A stretch of DNA of 64,000 nucleotides from Shewanella jiangmenensis (lineage in GTDB: Bacteria; Pseudomonadota; Gammaproteobacteria; Enterobacterales; Shewanellaceae): contig NZ_JAHEPS010000002.1 of the NCBI RefSeq assembly GCF_018596335.1, positions 701,141 through 765,140 on the forward strand. The letters run 5' to 3'. Position numbers and translations under genes: made by a program. A model generated the notes under the pieces. The model saw only the letters and a list, made by a program, of their open reading frames with translations, did not search any database and had not been told where the DNA came from. The stretch's first letter is position 1, and every line of letters starts with the position of its first letter. Shown here one piece after another: positions 20,836 through 29,812 of the stretch.

Positions 20836-21288
20836 TCAGGGCTTGATGACAAAGCTGCCCTGCATAATGGCCCAGTGCCCCGGAAAGGTGCAAAAGAAGC
20901 GATAAGCCTCGGCGGCGCTGAGCCCTTCAAGACTGAAAGTAATTTTGGTCGACTCGCCGCCACCTATTACGCCGGTGTGGGCAATCACACGGGTGTCGCC
21001 GGCCTTTACGAAGGCGGCATCGGCGCCAGCGGCCATACCATCGGTTGCTACGGCCTGCATATCGGCGGCCTTGGCCAGTACCCAGTTATGGCCCATAGCG
21101 GTTTTGGGCAGGCTGCCAGAGTGGGTGAGGGTCAGGGTCACTTCTTTACAGCTTGCGCTGACGCTGAGCTCCTGAGCACTGAACTGCATGGCATCATTGG
21201 CGCTGATGGTTAAATCACATTCACCGGCCAGCACGGCTGGTGAACCAAGTAGCGCTAAACAGAATAACGGGGCGAGAGATGCTTTCAT
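20836..21288 (-). CDS. azu: Azurin, periplasmic blue copper protein
   Basis: 150 residues: signal peptide of about 21 (cleavage after VLA), then a 129-residue mature protein, the usual azurin size. It begins GECDLTISANDAMQF and keeps all type 1 copper ligands: His in MGHNW, and Cys, His and Met in FFCTFPGHWAIM. It carries single electrons between periplasmic redox proteins, for example to cytochrome oxidases or peroxidases. GGAG lies upstream of the ATG. A Fur-like sequence lies about 60 bases before the start. Confidence 0.93.
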   Translation of the reverse strand: MKASLAPLFCLALLGSPAVLAGECDLTISANDAMQFSAQELSVSASCKEVTLTLTHSGSLPKTAMGHNWVLAKAADMQAVATDGMAAGADAAFVKAGDTRVIAHTGVIGGGESTKITFSLEGLSAAEAYRFFCTFPGHWAIMQGSFVIKP

Positions 21289-21347
21289 CTGGATATACTC
21301 CGGTTGGCTAATATTGCCGCGTATCTTAGCAGCGCAAATGTCGCAAA

Positions 21348-21362
21348 TGAGAATAATTTACA
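21348..21362. promoter_or_regulatory. Possible Fur box
   Basis: TGAGAAT A ATTTACA matches the 7-1-7 Fur model (TGATAAT-N-ATTATCA) at 11 of 14 positions, within an AAATG...CATTT palindrome. It is about 60 bases upstream of azurin. Confidence 0.35.
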
Positions 21363-21499
21363 TTTGTTGGTTTTGTGCGGCGCAGCACAAAAGCTGGCCA
21401 ACTCGGGTGACTGTGGTAAAGTATTGCCCCTGTTAACGGCTGGTAAATACTTAGTTTGTATGAAGCGCTTTTGCGGTCAGTTGCGCAGGTCTGCATTAC

Positions 21500-21550
21500 T
21501 TTCCGATAGTGTTTGCCGATATTGTTTGCCAATATTGTCTGCCGATAGCC
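21500..21550. repeat. 13-bp tandem array, 4 units
   Basis: TTTGCCGATATTG, TTTGCCAATATTG and two flanking variants. It lies in the 383-base gap between azurin and the gene at 21672. The rest of the gap shows only the Fur-like site. Confidence 0.7.
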
Positions 21551-21671
21551 CATTCCTGGCGCTTGGATAGTCCCTCATCAACGCGCTTGGTGAATGCCGT
21601 TTTAAGATTTTGATAATGAGATAAAAGTTAGCGCTGTTGCCATCGAAGGCACTGCCCGGAGAATAACAAGG

Positions 21672-22271
21672 ATGCTTACCATGTTCCGATTTTGTGTAGC
21701 TGCGCCGCTGCTGTGTGCACTGACGGCACAGGCCGAAACCCAGTCGCTGAACCTGTTTGGTCAGTCGCTTGCGTTTGAATTGCCCGCCGGTTGGAAGCAG
21801 GCGTCCTTTGAGGAGCGTCCGGGGGTGATCAGCGCCGAGTTTGTGCCTGAGCTTGAGAACCTGAATGAGTGGAATTCACTGATTTGCGTGCAAAGTTTCA
21901 AGGTGGCAGACGCGGGCATGTTACCGGAAAACTTCCTCGATTCGCTGGCAAGCAGTTACGCCGGCGCCTGCCAGGGCAATGTCACCTACGAAAAACTCGG
22001 TGATGTCGAAGTGAATGGTCATCGTGGCGTGCACGGGATTTTGGGCTGCTCACGTATGCCCAATCAGCACCAGTCGATGGAAAACCAGCGTCCTTTCTTC
22101 AGTGAGCCTACCGGTGAAGTGGGCTATTTTTCAGTGATAAGCCGTCCGGGCCAGCTGTTACTGCTGCATAAATCCATGCGCGGTGATGTGTTTCAAGAAG
22201 ATAAAGTCCCGCTCACCGGTGCCAATCATAAGGCGTTTATCTCAGCCATGATGCCAATCAAGCTGCTGTAA
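21672..22271 (+). CDS. Secreted protein of unknown function
   Basis: 199 residues with a signal peptide (FRFCVAAPLLCALTAQA, cleavage near residue 19 to 21), so periplasmic or exported. The mature part starts TQSLNLFGQSLAFELPAGWK, a lipoprotein-like or Mog1/PsbP-like opening often seen in small secreted beta-sheet proteins. It has four Cys (in LICVQ, GACQG, LGCSR and the signal peptide). I do not recognise the family. GGAGAATAACAAGG precedes ATG 21672; a second ATG at 21681 is also possible. No operon partner. Confidence 0.7.
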   Translation: MLTMFRFCVAAPLLCALTAQAETQSLNLFGQSLAFELPAGWKQASFEERPGVISAEFVPELENLNEWNSLICVQSFKVADAGMLPENFLDSLASSYAGACQGNVTYEKLGDVEVNGHRGVHGILGCSRMPNQHQSMENQRPFFSEPTGEVGYFSVISRPGQLLLLHKSMRGDVFQEDKVPLTGANHKAFISAMMPIKLL

Positions 22272-22299
22272 TTTTAAGGTTTTGATTGGCTTTTGAGCC

Positions 22300-22343
22300 C
22301 GGCATAGATTGGCCGACATCAATGTGCGCGGCATCGATGAGCG
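22300..22343. repeat. Weak 15-bp tandem array, 3 units
   Basis: CGGCATAGATTGGC, CGACATCAATGTGCG and CGGCATCGATGAGCG follow one another 28 bases after the stop of the secreted protein gene. Divergent units, so lower confidence. Confidence 0.45.
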
Positions 22344-22391
22344 CCAGCGCTGCAGCAGGCCGGGATAATCGTCGCTGCCCAGACTAAGGTA

Positions 22392-22422
22392 TTAGACTTT
22401 TATACGTTCAGACGTCTATAAT
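22392..22422 (+). promoter_or_regulatory. btuB promoter with MET boxes
   Basis: -10 TATAAT at 22417-22422 with a candidate -35 TTAGAC at 22392. The 8-bp MetJ operator AGACGTCT (22410-22417) is perfect and abuts a weaker box ATACGTTC (22402-22409). MetJ binds such boxes in tandem, so the promoter should be shut by S-adenosylmethionine. Confidence 0.6.
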
Positions 22423-22425
22423 GCG

Positions 22426-22456
22426 CCGCCCGCAGCTTGCGGGCGGTTATTTTTTG
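22426..22456 (+). terminator. Terminator overlapping the btuB transcription start
   Basis: CCGCCCGCA / TGCGGGCGG stem with loop GCT, then TTATTTTTTG. The predicted start point (about 22429) falls in the left arm, so it would stop read-through from upstream but not the btuB transcript. Confidence 0.7.
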
Positions 22457-22460
22457 TCAG

Positions 22461-22600
22461 CCCTTTGGGTGCCCGCAGGCGCGGGATAATCGGGAAGTCG
22501 GTGTAAATCCGACACTGCCCCCGCAACGGTAATGGCGTAAGCCTGAGTCCGGAGACCGGCCCAAAGCAGGTATCGTCGAGGATTTCGGTGGGCAGATCCC
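22461..22600 (+). promoter_or_regulatory. Cobalamin (B12) riboswitch
   Basis: The aptamer core is clear: GGGTGCCCGCAGG, then GGGAAGTCGGTGTAAATCC, the invariant B12-box-like GCCCCCGCAACGG, and GAGTCCGGAGACCGGCC. It sits in the leader of btuB; the expression platform should lie between about 22566 and 22663, ending at the ribosome site AGAAAGGAAA. Bound cobalamin would lower btuB expression. Confidence 0.93.
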
Positions 22601-22663
22601 CGCGTGCGGCTTATTTGAGCCGGTGGCTTATGCCCCTTTTCCCTTAACGGAGTAGAAAGGAAA

Positions 22664-24613
22664 ATGGGAACCAAACCTTCTCTTATCGCATTGGCGTTGG
22701 CAGTGTCGCTGACCCCTGCGTTATCTCACGCTGAAACTGCCACAAGCTCAACCGACGAGCATCTGGTGGTGATTGGCCGAACCCTCGATACCCCGCTGAA
22801 TATTGCAGCCAACGTGGCAGTGATCAGCGCCGAAGAGATTGCAAACAGTGGTGCAACCTCCCTTGCCGATGTCCTGCGCGGCCAAAGCGATATTCAAATC
22901 AGTGACAATGGCACCGGCCCTGTGTTTGCCATGCGTGGTTTCGGCTCAGGTCAGGCGGCCAACAACACCCTGATTCTGGTGGATGGTCGTCGCCTTAATA
23001 ATATCGATATCGCCGCGCCAAGCCTGTCGGGTGTGGCGTTAAGTCAGGTGGAGCGCATTGAAGTATTGTCCGGCAGCGCCGGTGTGCTTTATGGCGATCA
23101 GGCCGTGGGCGGGGTGATTAACATCATCACCAAACGTCCAGAAGGTCGCAGCGGCGGCGCGTCTTTTGGTGGGGGCAGCTTTGGCACCATGAACACCAGC
23201 GCCGATTTTGGTGGCAGTTTTGCCGATAACTGGTTCTATTTCCTCTCCGGCAGCTACGACAAGAGCGATAACTATCGCCGTCACGCCGAAAGCGAAACCG
23301 GCAATGTGCTCGGTCGCATCGAATATCGTGGCGAGCACAATCGCTTTTATGCCGAGGGCTCCTTCTATGATGAGGACCGTCTGCTGGCTGGCGCCCTGAG
23401 TGAAGCCGAGCTGATTGAAGACCCGCAGCAGGCCAATCCATCCAACGCCGATGATTATAACCACACCATCACCAAGGCAAGCCGGGTGGGTTATGAGCAT
23501 GCGCTGACGTCTAACTGGACGTTGGCGGCGGATCTGGATGCCAGTGACACCCGGGTGAACTACATCAGCTGGGGCGGGCAGGGCACCACCGAGCGCTCGC
23601 TGCTGGCGCTCACCCCCAAGGCTACCGGCCGCTTTACTACCCGAAACGGTGAACTCAAACTGGTGGCAGGGGTTGACCTGTCCCGAGGTGAGTCTGATTT
23701 TGTGTCTGCCTACATGAGCCGCGCCAACGTGCAGAAACAGTGGGCTGCTTTTGTGCAGGCCTCGGTGCCGCTTACCGAGCGTTTAAGCTACGTGGTCGGT
23801 GGCCGCTACGCCGAAATCACCGATGATATCCGCGACGGTAATACCTTCCCCAATGGCGGCGAACTCGATAACGATGCCCACGCGCTGGAGCTTGGCCTCA
23901 ATTATCGCCTGAGTGACGCTCAGCGCCTGTATGTGCGCGCCGAAGACAACTTCCGCTTTGCCAAGGTGGATGAGCAGGCCTACACCTCCCAGGGCAGCTT
24001 AAAACCACAAACCGGCCGCAGCTACGAAGCGGGCTGGGATTATCAGCGTGCCCAGCAGAGCCTGCGCCTGAGCCTGTACCAGCTGGCGCTGGAAGATGAA
24101 ATTGTATTCGACCCGAGCGCGCCAACACCGCCGGGGGGCTTCTTCCCCGGTTCCAACGTCAACGCCGATGAGTCGCGCCGTATTGGCGCCATGCTGGACT
24201 GGGATTGGCAGGTAATTGATACGCTTAAGTTTGGTATTGATTACCAGTATACCGACGCCAAGTTTACCGCTGGTGCCAATGACGGCAAATCCCTGTCCTG
24301 GGTGGCCGAGCACAGCGGCCGCGCCTATGTCAGCCTGGATTTGTCTGACAAATGGCAGCTGTATCTGGATCAAGCCTACACCGGCGAGCGCTTTGTTGAA
24401 GGCGATAATGCCAACGAAGGCGGCCGCATCGATGCGGTATGGCTGACCAATGCCGCAGTTAACCTGAGCGTTGGTGACGTGGGCGCGAGCCTGCGTGTCG
24501 ATAACCTGTTTGATGAGCGATACGCCGCATCAGGCTATTTCAGCAGTTGGGGAAATGGCTATTATCCGGGCGAAGGTCGCAAAGTCAGCCTGAATGTGTC
24601 AGTGCGTTACTGA
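22664..24613 (+). CDS. btuB: TonB-dependent vitamin B12 receptor
   Basis: 649-residue outer-membrane beta-barrel. Signal peptide ends near residue 23 (ALSHA), a TonB-box-like stretch EHLVVIG follows, then the plug (DVLRGQSDIQISDNG, VERIEVLSGSAGVLYGDQAV, GGVINIITK) and the barrel, ending in the typical aromatic C terminus (VSLNVSVRY). It imports cobalamin using TonB energy. The cobalamin riboswitch directly upstream is the main reason for calling B12 as the substrate. Slightly longer than E. coli BtuB. Confidence 0.9.
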   Translation: MGTKPSLIALALAVSLTPALSHAETATSSTDEHLVVIGRTLDTPLNIAANVAVISAEEIANSGATSLADVLRGQSDIQISDNGTGPVFAMRGFGSGQAANNTLILVDGRRLNNIDIAAPSLSGVALSQVERIEVLSGSAGVLYGDQAVGGVINIITKRPEGRSGGASFGGGSFGTMNTSADFGGSFADNWFYFLSGSYDKSDNYRRHAESETGNVLGRIEYRGEHNRFYAEGSFYDEDRLLAGALSEAELIEDPQQANPSNADDYNHTITKASRVGYEHALTSNWTLAADLDASDTRVNYISWGGQGTTERSLLALTPKATGRFTTRNGELKLVAGVDLSRGESDFVSAYMSRANVQKQWAAFVQASVPLTERLSYVVGGRYAEITDDIRDGNTFPNGGELDNDAHALELGLNYRLSDAQRLYVRAEDNFRFAKVDEQAYTSQGSLKPQTGRSYEAGWDYQRAQQSLRLSLYQLALEDEIVFDPSAPTPPGGFFPGSNVNADESRRIGAMLDWDWQVIDTLKFGIDYQYTDAKFTAGANDGKSLSWVAEHSGRAYVSLDLSDKWQLYLDQAYTGERFVEGDNANEGGRIDAVWLTNAAVNLSVGDVGASLRVDNLFDERYAASGYFSSWGNGYYPGEGRKVSLNVSVRY

Positions 24614-24634
24614 TAATTCAATAATTTGCCAAAG

Positions 24635-24659
24635 CCGGACTTGTGTCCGGTTTTTTTTT
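24635..24659 (+). terminator. Intrinsic terminator after btuB
   Basis: CCGGAC / GTCCGG stem with loop TTGT and nine T. Confidence 0.88.
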
Positions 24660-24696
24660 CGGCGATAACTGGGGTTCATCTTGCGGGAGAACGTCA

Positions 24697-25305
24697 GTGC
24701 GCGCCTTGTTACTTGCTTTGCCTTTTTGTCTGCTGCTCAGTTTGCTGCCGGGCTGCAGCCAGCCGCAATTGCCCTTTCTTGGGGAAGATGGGCGGGTGCT
24801 GGCCTTTGGCGACAGTTTAACCCAAGGCGTAGGCGCCGCACAGGGCATGGATTATCCATCCCGTCTGGCGCTGCTGTGTCAGTGCGAAGTCATTAATGCC
24901 GGCGTTTCCGGCGAAACCACTGCCGAGGGCGCTGCGCGCCTGCCCGAAGTGTTGGATGAAACCCAGCCCGATCTCATCATTTTGCTTGAAGGTGGCAACG
25001 ATATTCTTAAATCCACCGGTAAAGACGCCTTAAAAGCCAATTTGGCGACTATGCTTAGGGAAGCTAAGCAGCGCAGCATACCTGTGCTGTTGGTGGCAGT
25101 GCCGGACCGGCAAATTATGTTAAAACCTTTGCCACTTTACCGTGAGCTGGCGGATGAGTTTGCTGTGCCTTTACTCGAAGATACCGTGGCCGAATTACTG
25201 TCGCAAAGCGCCATGAAATCGGACACTGTTCATTTTAATGACGCCGGATATCACGCGCTGGCGGAGCAAATTCACCAATTGGCACTGGAAAGCGGCGCCT
25301 TTTAA
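24697..25305 (+). CDS. GDSL-family esterase / lysophospholipase lipoprotein (TesA-like)
   Basis: 202 residues. SGNH hydrolase with block I FGDSLTQG (nucleophile Ser), block III GGNDIL, and the Asp/His pair in DTVHFNDAGYH near the C terminus, so all catalytic residues are present. Related to TesA thioesterase/arylesterase. I chose the GTG at 24697: GCGGGAGA lies upstream and the protein then starts with a compact signal peptide ending in the lipobox LLPGC, predicting a lipid-anchored protein where E. coli TesA is soluble periplasmic. Earlier in-frame starts fall inside the btuB terminator. Confidence 0.8.
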   Translation: MRALLLALPFCLLLSLLPGCSQPQLPFLGEDGRVLAFGDSLTQGVGAAQGMDYPSRLALLCQCEVINAGVSGETTAEGAARLPEVLDETQPDLIILLEGGNDILKSTGKDALKANLATMLREAKQRSIPVLLVAVPDRQIMLKPLPLYRELADEFAVPLLEDTVAELLSQSAMKSDTVHFNDAGYHALAEQIHQLALESGAF

Positions 25306-25458
25306 GCGCGGCCCCGGAAAAATGTTCCGCCAACCGGAAATCGACTTGACCATGGACAGGATTTTGTGGGTAAATTCCCCGATAATAATAACCAGGGCGG
25401 GTTATCGAGATGGCCGCTGGGGCCAGGTGTTTTGCCCGGACAAAAATAGGTTAGTTGC

Positions 25459-26190
25459 ATGACTGAGCTTGAGCATCAGGTTTTTTCTCAAATCAGGGCG
25501 ATCATTGCCAATGAAGAACAGGTCATTGGCCGTCGTGGGATCCTTATCCCCCTGAAAAAGGCCATCATCGCCGATGGTGATGTGCGTAACGTGGTTGACA
25601 TAGTGTCGAGCGATCCGGCGCTGGCAGCCCATCTGCTTTGGCGCAGCACTACAGCTCATGCTGCCGGTGTGTCCAATAACAGCAAAAACCGCAGCCTCAA
25701 GGATGCGCTTATTCGCCTTGGGCAGGTTAACATTTACCGTTATGCCTTCAGCTTTTACCTCAAAGAGCGCCTCGATGAGCTGCCCCAGCCCTATAAAAAG
25801 CTGGTGCAGGGCTATTGGCGTTTGACCGAGAGCATTGCCGCCTCGGCGGTGGATAGCCTGAAGGACTTGTCCGGCGTCAGCATTGACCCGGATGAAGTGC
25901 AAACGCTGGCGCTGTTCAGCGTATTCGGGCAAATCATTGCCCTTACTGCGTTTGCTTATCTGAATGCCGAATCGGAAGAGTCATTCCCCTTAAGTATCAT
26001 AAAGCAAATTATTGATACTCAGCAGCAAACCCTGACCCTGGAAGCCTTTGAGTCGCTTGGGCTGGATGAAGAGCTGAAAGAAGAGTTTATGGTGGCCCAT
26101 AACCTGCGCCAGACCCGTAACCCGAATTCGGCCGGTTTGGTGCTGCGGCGCATTTTGTCGATGCGCGGCCTGCTGCTTAATCCGTTGTAA
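25459..26190 (+). CDS. HDOD-domain protein
   Basis: 243 residues with an HDOD output domain (about 20-200): PLKKAIIADGDVRNVVDIVSSDPALAAHLL and ALIRLGQVNIYRYAFSFYL are typical. HDOD domains resemble HD phosphohydrolases but lack the metal-binding HD pair, as here, and act in signalling or motility control by unknown partners. No receiver or GGDEF domain is attached. The ATG follows ATAGGTTAGTTGC. It stands alone, before a bidirectional terminator shared with metR. Confidence 0.8.
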   Translation: MTELEHQVFSQIRAIIANEEQVIGRRGILIPLKKAIIADGDVRNVVDIVSSDPALAAHLLWRSTTAHAAGVSNNSKNRSLKDALIRLGQVNIYRYAFSFYLKERLDELPQPYKKLVQGYWRLTESIAASAVDSLKDLSGVSIDPDEVQTLALFSVFGQIIALTAFAYLNAESEESFPLSIIKQIIDTQQQTLTLEAFESLGLDEELKEEFMVAHNLRQTRNPNSAGLVLRRILSMRGLLLNPL

Positions 26191-26234
26191 GCCATGCTTG
26201 CTGTGAGTGCTAAGCGCAAATAGAAGACCGAAAA

Positions 26235-26277
26235 ACCAATAAAAAAACGCCTGCATCAGCAGGCGTTTTTTATTGGT
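26235..26277. terminator. Bidirectional terminator between HDOD gene and metR
   Basis: ACGCCTGC / GCAGGCGT stem with loop ATCA, flanked by A7 and T6 runs and further pairing ACCAAT / ATTGGT. Confidence 0.9.
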
Positions 26278-26308
26278 GTTTCGGTGGATGTTATCCGGTT
26301 TTGGTGAC

Positions 26309-27205
26309 CTATTGCTGGCGTGCCAGTCCTTCTGCGGCAACCAGTTCAAGGTAGCGCTGCAGCCGGCGAGAATTGGCGCTGCCACGGCGATAGGCACCAA
26401 ACAGCGGCCGCTTGAGCCCCTCGGCGCCGAGGCGCACGCTGGCAAGGCTTAAACCCTGCGACTCGCTGATAGACCAGTTCGGCAACGCGGCAATGCCTTC
26501 CTGACAGGCGATGCGCTGCAGCAGTACCGAAGTCAGATCGCAGGTCTTTTGCACCCCGGGCGCAATGCCGGCCGGCTCCATAAAAAGCCGGAACAAATCG
26601 AGCCGCTCCAGCGGCACCGGGTAGCTTATCACCGGCAAGCCTTCGAGATCCGTTGGCAGAACATGGGGTTTGGCCGCCAGCGGATGATCCTTGGCAACCA
26701 CTAACCTTACTTCAAAATCAAACAAATGCTGATAGGCGAGCTGGTGGCCGGGCACGGGATCTGAGGTCAGCACTATATCCAGCTCTCCGGACTCCAGTGC
26801 GTTCAGCGAATCAAACAGATGACGGCTTGAGAGATCCAAATCGGCATCCGGATATTCGGCGCGAAAGTTTTCCATCACCGGCATCAGCCAGCGAAAACAG
26901 CTGTGACATTCAATGCCAACCCTGAGCAGGCTGTCGTCCTGCTCAAGCCCTTTGCGTAGTACAGATTCGGTTTCCATGACCCGTGGCAGAATTTCTTCGG
27001 CCAGATGCAGCAGGCGTGCGCCTTCCTGGGTAAAGGAAAGGGGTTTGCTCTTTCTTACGAACACCGGGGAGTTGATGCGGGTTTCCAGCTCTTTAATCTG
27101 ATGTGACAGAGCCGACTGGGTTACGAACCGCTTTTTGGCCGCGGCTGCCAGACTGCCACTCTCTTTCAGTGCCATCAGGGTGCGAAGGTGTCTTAGCTCT
27201 ATCAT
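26309..27205 (-). CDS. metR: LysR-type regulator MetR
   Basis: 298 residues. N-terminal winged HTH (MIELRHLRTLMALKESGSLA, RFVTQSALSHQIKELE) followed by the LysR co-inducer domain. MetR activates metE and metH with homocysteine as effector. Divergent from metE with a perfect MetR site between the two genes, which makes the identification secure. GGAG lies six bases before the ATG. Confidence 0.93.
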   Translation of the reverse strand: MIELRHLRTLMALKESGSLAAAAKKRFVTQSALSHQIKELETRINSPVFVRKSKPLSFTQEGARLLHLAEEILPRVMETESVLRKGLEQDDSLLRVGIECHSCFRWLMPVMENFRAEYPDADLDLSSRHLFDSLNALESGELDIVLTSDPVPGHQLAYQHLFDFEVRLVVAKDHPLAAKPHVLPTDLEGLPVISYPVPLERLDLFRLFMEPAGIAPGVQKTCDLTSVLLQRIACQEGIAALPNWSISESQGLSLASVRLGAEGLKRPLFGAYRRGSANSRRLQRYLELVAAEGLARQQ

Positions 27206-27217
27206 CTCTACTCCACA

Positions 27218-27230
27218 TGAAGTTTGTTCA
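27218..27230. promoter_or_regulatory. MetR binding site
   Basis: TGAAGTTTGTTCA is an exact TGAA-N5-TTCA match and extends to ACATGAA / TTCATGT. It lies 12 bases before metR, so MetR could repress itself and activate metE. Confidence 0.75.
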
Positions 27231-27278
27231 TGTTGCCCGTGAACGCAATTCGTTTGCTGCCCAGAAGACTATCACAAT

Positions 27279-27302
27279 AAACTTCTAGACGTCCAGACGC
27301 CT
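27279..27302. promoter_or_regulatory. Three tandem MET boxes (MetJ operator) before metE
   Basis: Consecutive 8-mers AAACTTCT, AGACGTCC and AGACGCCT match the MetJ box AGACGTCT at 6, 7 and 7 of 8 positions. They lie 67 bases before the metE start. Confidence 0.75.
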
Positions 27303-27368
27303 GTTGAAATTGTTTAACAGCGCGCTTGCTCTGAAATCGGCTCATATTACACCAATAAGGTATACAAT

Positions 27369-29639
27369 ATGCAATTAAATAGTCTTGGCTTTCCACGGAT
27401 AGGACGCCGCCGTGAACTCAAATTTGCGTTGGAGCAATATTGGCGTGGTGAATTGCCACAGCAAGAACTGCAGGACATCGCCAAAGCGCTGCGCCACACC
27501 CATTGGCAGTGGCAGGCCGACGCTGGGGTAGAACGTCTGCCTGTGGGGGATTTTGCCTATTACGATCAGGTTCTTACATTGGCGGCAACCTTAAATGCTA
27601 TCCCTGCGCGTCACCGTGATGGCGACAAGGTGGATCTGGACACCCTGTTCCGGGTTGCCCGCGGCCGCGCCCCCAGCGGCACACCGGCGCCGGCGGCGGA
27701 GATGACCAAATACTTCAACACCAACTATCACTACATAGTGCCTGAGTTGACTGAAGGTCAGCGCTTCTCCATCGCCTGGGAGCAGTATTTTGATGAGGTG
27801 GAGGAAGTGAAGGCGCTTGGGTACGACCCAAAACCTTGCCTGCTTGGGCCGGTTTCATTCCTTTATTTATCCAAAGCTTATGGCAGTGAGTTTGACAAGT
27901 TAACCCTGCTGCCGGCGCTGCTTGAAACCTACACTGAGCTCCTTGGGCGCTTTGCCGGGCAGGGCGTAAGCTGGGTACAGATTGAAGAGCCTGTGCTGGC
28001 ACTCGATTTGGATGCGCCCTGGCTGGATGCCCTCAAACAGAGCTTTGATGCGCTCAGTGCGCTGAAGATAAAGCTGCTGCTGACCAGTTACTACGGCAGC
28101 ATCGCCCATCATGCTGAGCTGATTGCCGGTTTACCGGTGGCGGGGCTGCATCTGGATCTGGTGTCGGCGCCGGAGCAACTCTCGGTATTCCTTTCAAGGC
28201 TTGGCGCATCTCAGGTGCTGAGCCTTGGGGTGGTCAACGGCCGTAACGTGTGGGCGGCAGATCTTGATGTGATTGCCGAGCGTCTTCTGCCGGTGGCGCG
28301 GGATTTGGGTGAGCGGCTTTGGCTTGCGACCTCGTGCTCGCTGCTGCACTCGCCGGTGGATCTGGCGCTGGAAACTTCGCTTGCGCCAGAACTTAAGCGT
28401 CAGCTCGCATTCGCAAGACAAAAGCTGATTGAGCTTCGAAGCCTTAAAACGCTGCTGACCAATCCAGACTCAGATGAGGCCAGGGCTGTGGTGAAAGAGT
28501 GTATCAGCCGCCGCGCCCAGCGTGAGCGTGCCGCCAATCCTGCAGTCCAGGCGAGGCTTGCCGGGCTCACCGCTTCGGATTACGAGCGTGACAGCGCCTT
28601 TCCCGAGCGCCAGCAACAGCAGCAGGCAAGGTTAAAGTTGCCGCTGCTGCCAACCACCACCATTGGTTCATTTCCGCAAACGCCGGCCATCCGGGCGCTG
28701 CGTAACCGGTTTCGCAAGGGCGAGTTAACGGCGCTGGAGTACGATAATCAGCTTAAGCAAGTGTGCCGCGACACCATAGAGCGCCAGCTCAAACTCGGTA
28801 TCGACGTGCTGGTGCACGGTGAAGCCGAGCGCAACGACATGGTGGAATACTTTGGTGAGCAGCTCTGCGGTGTTGGTTTTACCAAAAATGGTTGGGTGCA
28901 GAGCTATGGCAGCCGCTGCGTCAAACCGCCGCTGATTTATGGCGATGTATCGCGGCCACAGCCGATGACGCTGGACTGGGCCCGCTACGCCCAAAGCCTG
29001 ACCGATAAGCCTGTTAAGGGCATGCTGACCGGCCCTGTGACCATATTGCACTGGTCGTTTGCCCGCGAAGACATCAGCCGCGACACCATTTGTAAGCAGA
29101 TTGCGCTGGCTATCCGCGATGAAGTGGCCGACCTTGAGCGTGCCGGTATTGCGATTATTCAAATCGATGAACCGGCGTTTCGTGAAGGTTTGCCGCTGCG
29201 TAAACAGGATTGGCAGGCCTACCTTGACTGGGCGGTGGACTCATTCAAACTCAGCGCCGCCTGTGTAAAGGATGACACACAAATCCACACCCACATGTGC
29301 TACAGCGAGTTTAATGACACCATAGGCGCGATCGCCGCCATGGATGCGGATGTGATTACCATCGAAACCAGCCGCTCGGCGATGGAGCTTTTGAACGCTT
29401 TTGAAGAGTTTGATTATCCGGCTGAAATTGGCCCGGGTGTATATGACATTCACTCGCCAAACACCCCCGAAGTGGAGGCCATGGTGGCGCTGATGGAGCG
29501 CGCGGCGCGGCGTATTGCCATCCGCCAGCTGTGGGTTAATCCGGACTGCGGCCTTAAAACCCGCACCTGGGATGAGGTGGAGCCTGCGCTTCGAAACATG
29601 GTGGCAGCGACCCGCGAGCTGCGTCGCCGCCTCGGTTAA
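27369..29639 (+). CDS. metE: Cobalamin-independent methionine synthase
   Basis: 756 residues, full length for MetE. Transfers the methyl group of methyl-tetrahydrofolate (polyglutamate) to homocysteine. The N-terminal barrel begins [20 protein letters not shown]. The catalytic C-terminal barrel starts near [13 protein letters not shown] and carries the zinc ligands His and Cys in [10 protein letters not shown] and Cys in [10 protein letters not shown]. Divergent from metR, with MetR and MetJ operators between them. The presence of btuB with its riboswitch nearby suggests the cell also has the B12-dependent enzyme elsewhere. Confidence 0.96.
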   Translation: MQLNSLGFPRIGRRRELKFALEQYWRGELPQQELQDIAKALRHTHWQWQADAGVERLPVGDFAYYDQVLTLAATLNAIPARHRDGDKVDLDTLFRVARGRAPSGTPAPAAEMTKYFNTNYHYIVPELTEGQRFSIAWEQYFDEVEEVKALGYDPKPCLLGPVSFLYLSKAYGSEFDKLTLLPALLETYTELLGRFAGQGVSWVQIEEPVLALDLDAPWLDALKQSFDALSALKIKLLLTSYYGSIAHHAELIAGLPVAGLHLDLVSAPEQLSVFLSRLGASQVLSLGVVNGRNVWAADLDVIAERLLPVARDLGERLWLATSCSLLHSPVDLALETSLAPELKRQLAFARQKLIELRSLKTLLTNPDSDEARAVVKECISRRAQRERAANPAVQARLAGLTASDYERDSAFPERQQQQQARLKLPLLPTTTIGSFPQTPAIRALRNRFRKGELTALEYDNQLKQVCRDTIERQLKLGIDVLVHGEAERNDMVEYFGEQLCGVGFTKNGWVQSYGSRCVKPPLIYGDVSRPQPMTLDWARYAQSLTDKPVKGMLTGPVTILHWSFAREDISRDTICKQIALAIRDEVADLERAGIAIIQIDEPAFREGLPLRKQDWQAYLDWAVDSFKLSAACVKDDTQIHTHMCYSEFNDTIGAIAAMDADVITIETSRSAMELLNAFEEFDYPAEIGPGVYDIHSPNTPEVEAMVALMERAARRIAIRQLWVNPDCGLKTRTWDEVEPALRNMVAATRELRRRLG

Positions 29640-29698
29640 CCTTCTGGCCTGCGTGTTATCAAGGGTTTGATGCCGTTGCGCCAGTGGTTAATGGCATC

Positions 29699-29726
29699 TT
29701 GATTGCCTTAGGCCATGCAATAGAAT
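29699..29726 (+). promoter_or_regulatory. Promoter of the dodecin gene
   Basis: -35 TTGATT and -10 TAGAAT with 16-base spacing, 86 bases before the dodecin ATG. Confidence 0.5.
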
Positions 29727-29751
29727 CGCTGATATCAAGCCTTGGTAAGGT

Positions 29752-29781
29752 TAAAAAAATAGCCCCGCACTGCGGGGCTAT
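29752..29781 (-). terminator. Minus-strand terminator inside the dodecin leader
   Basis: Perfect 10-bp stem ATAGCCCCGC / GCGGGGCTAT, loop ACT. Only the minus strand has a T-run (seven T), so it ends transcripts arriving from queG. On the plus strand it is a hairpin in the dodecin leader. Confidence 0.8.
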
Positions 29782-29812
29782 ACTCATAGGGCACCTTAAA
29801 CGGAGATACCCT

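Noticed and set aside
24643..24696. Earlier start for the GDSL lipoprotein
   Set aside because: It lies inside the btuB terminator and lacks a ribosome site; GTG 24697 has one and gives a clean lipoprotein signal.
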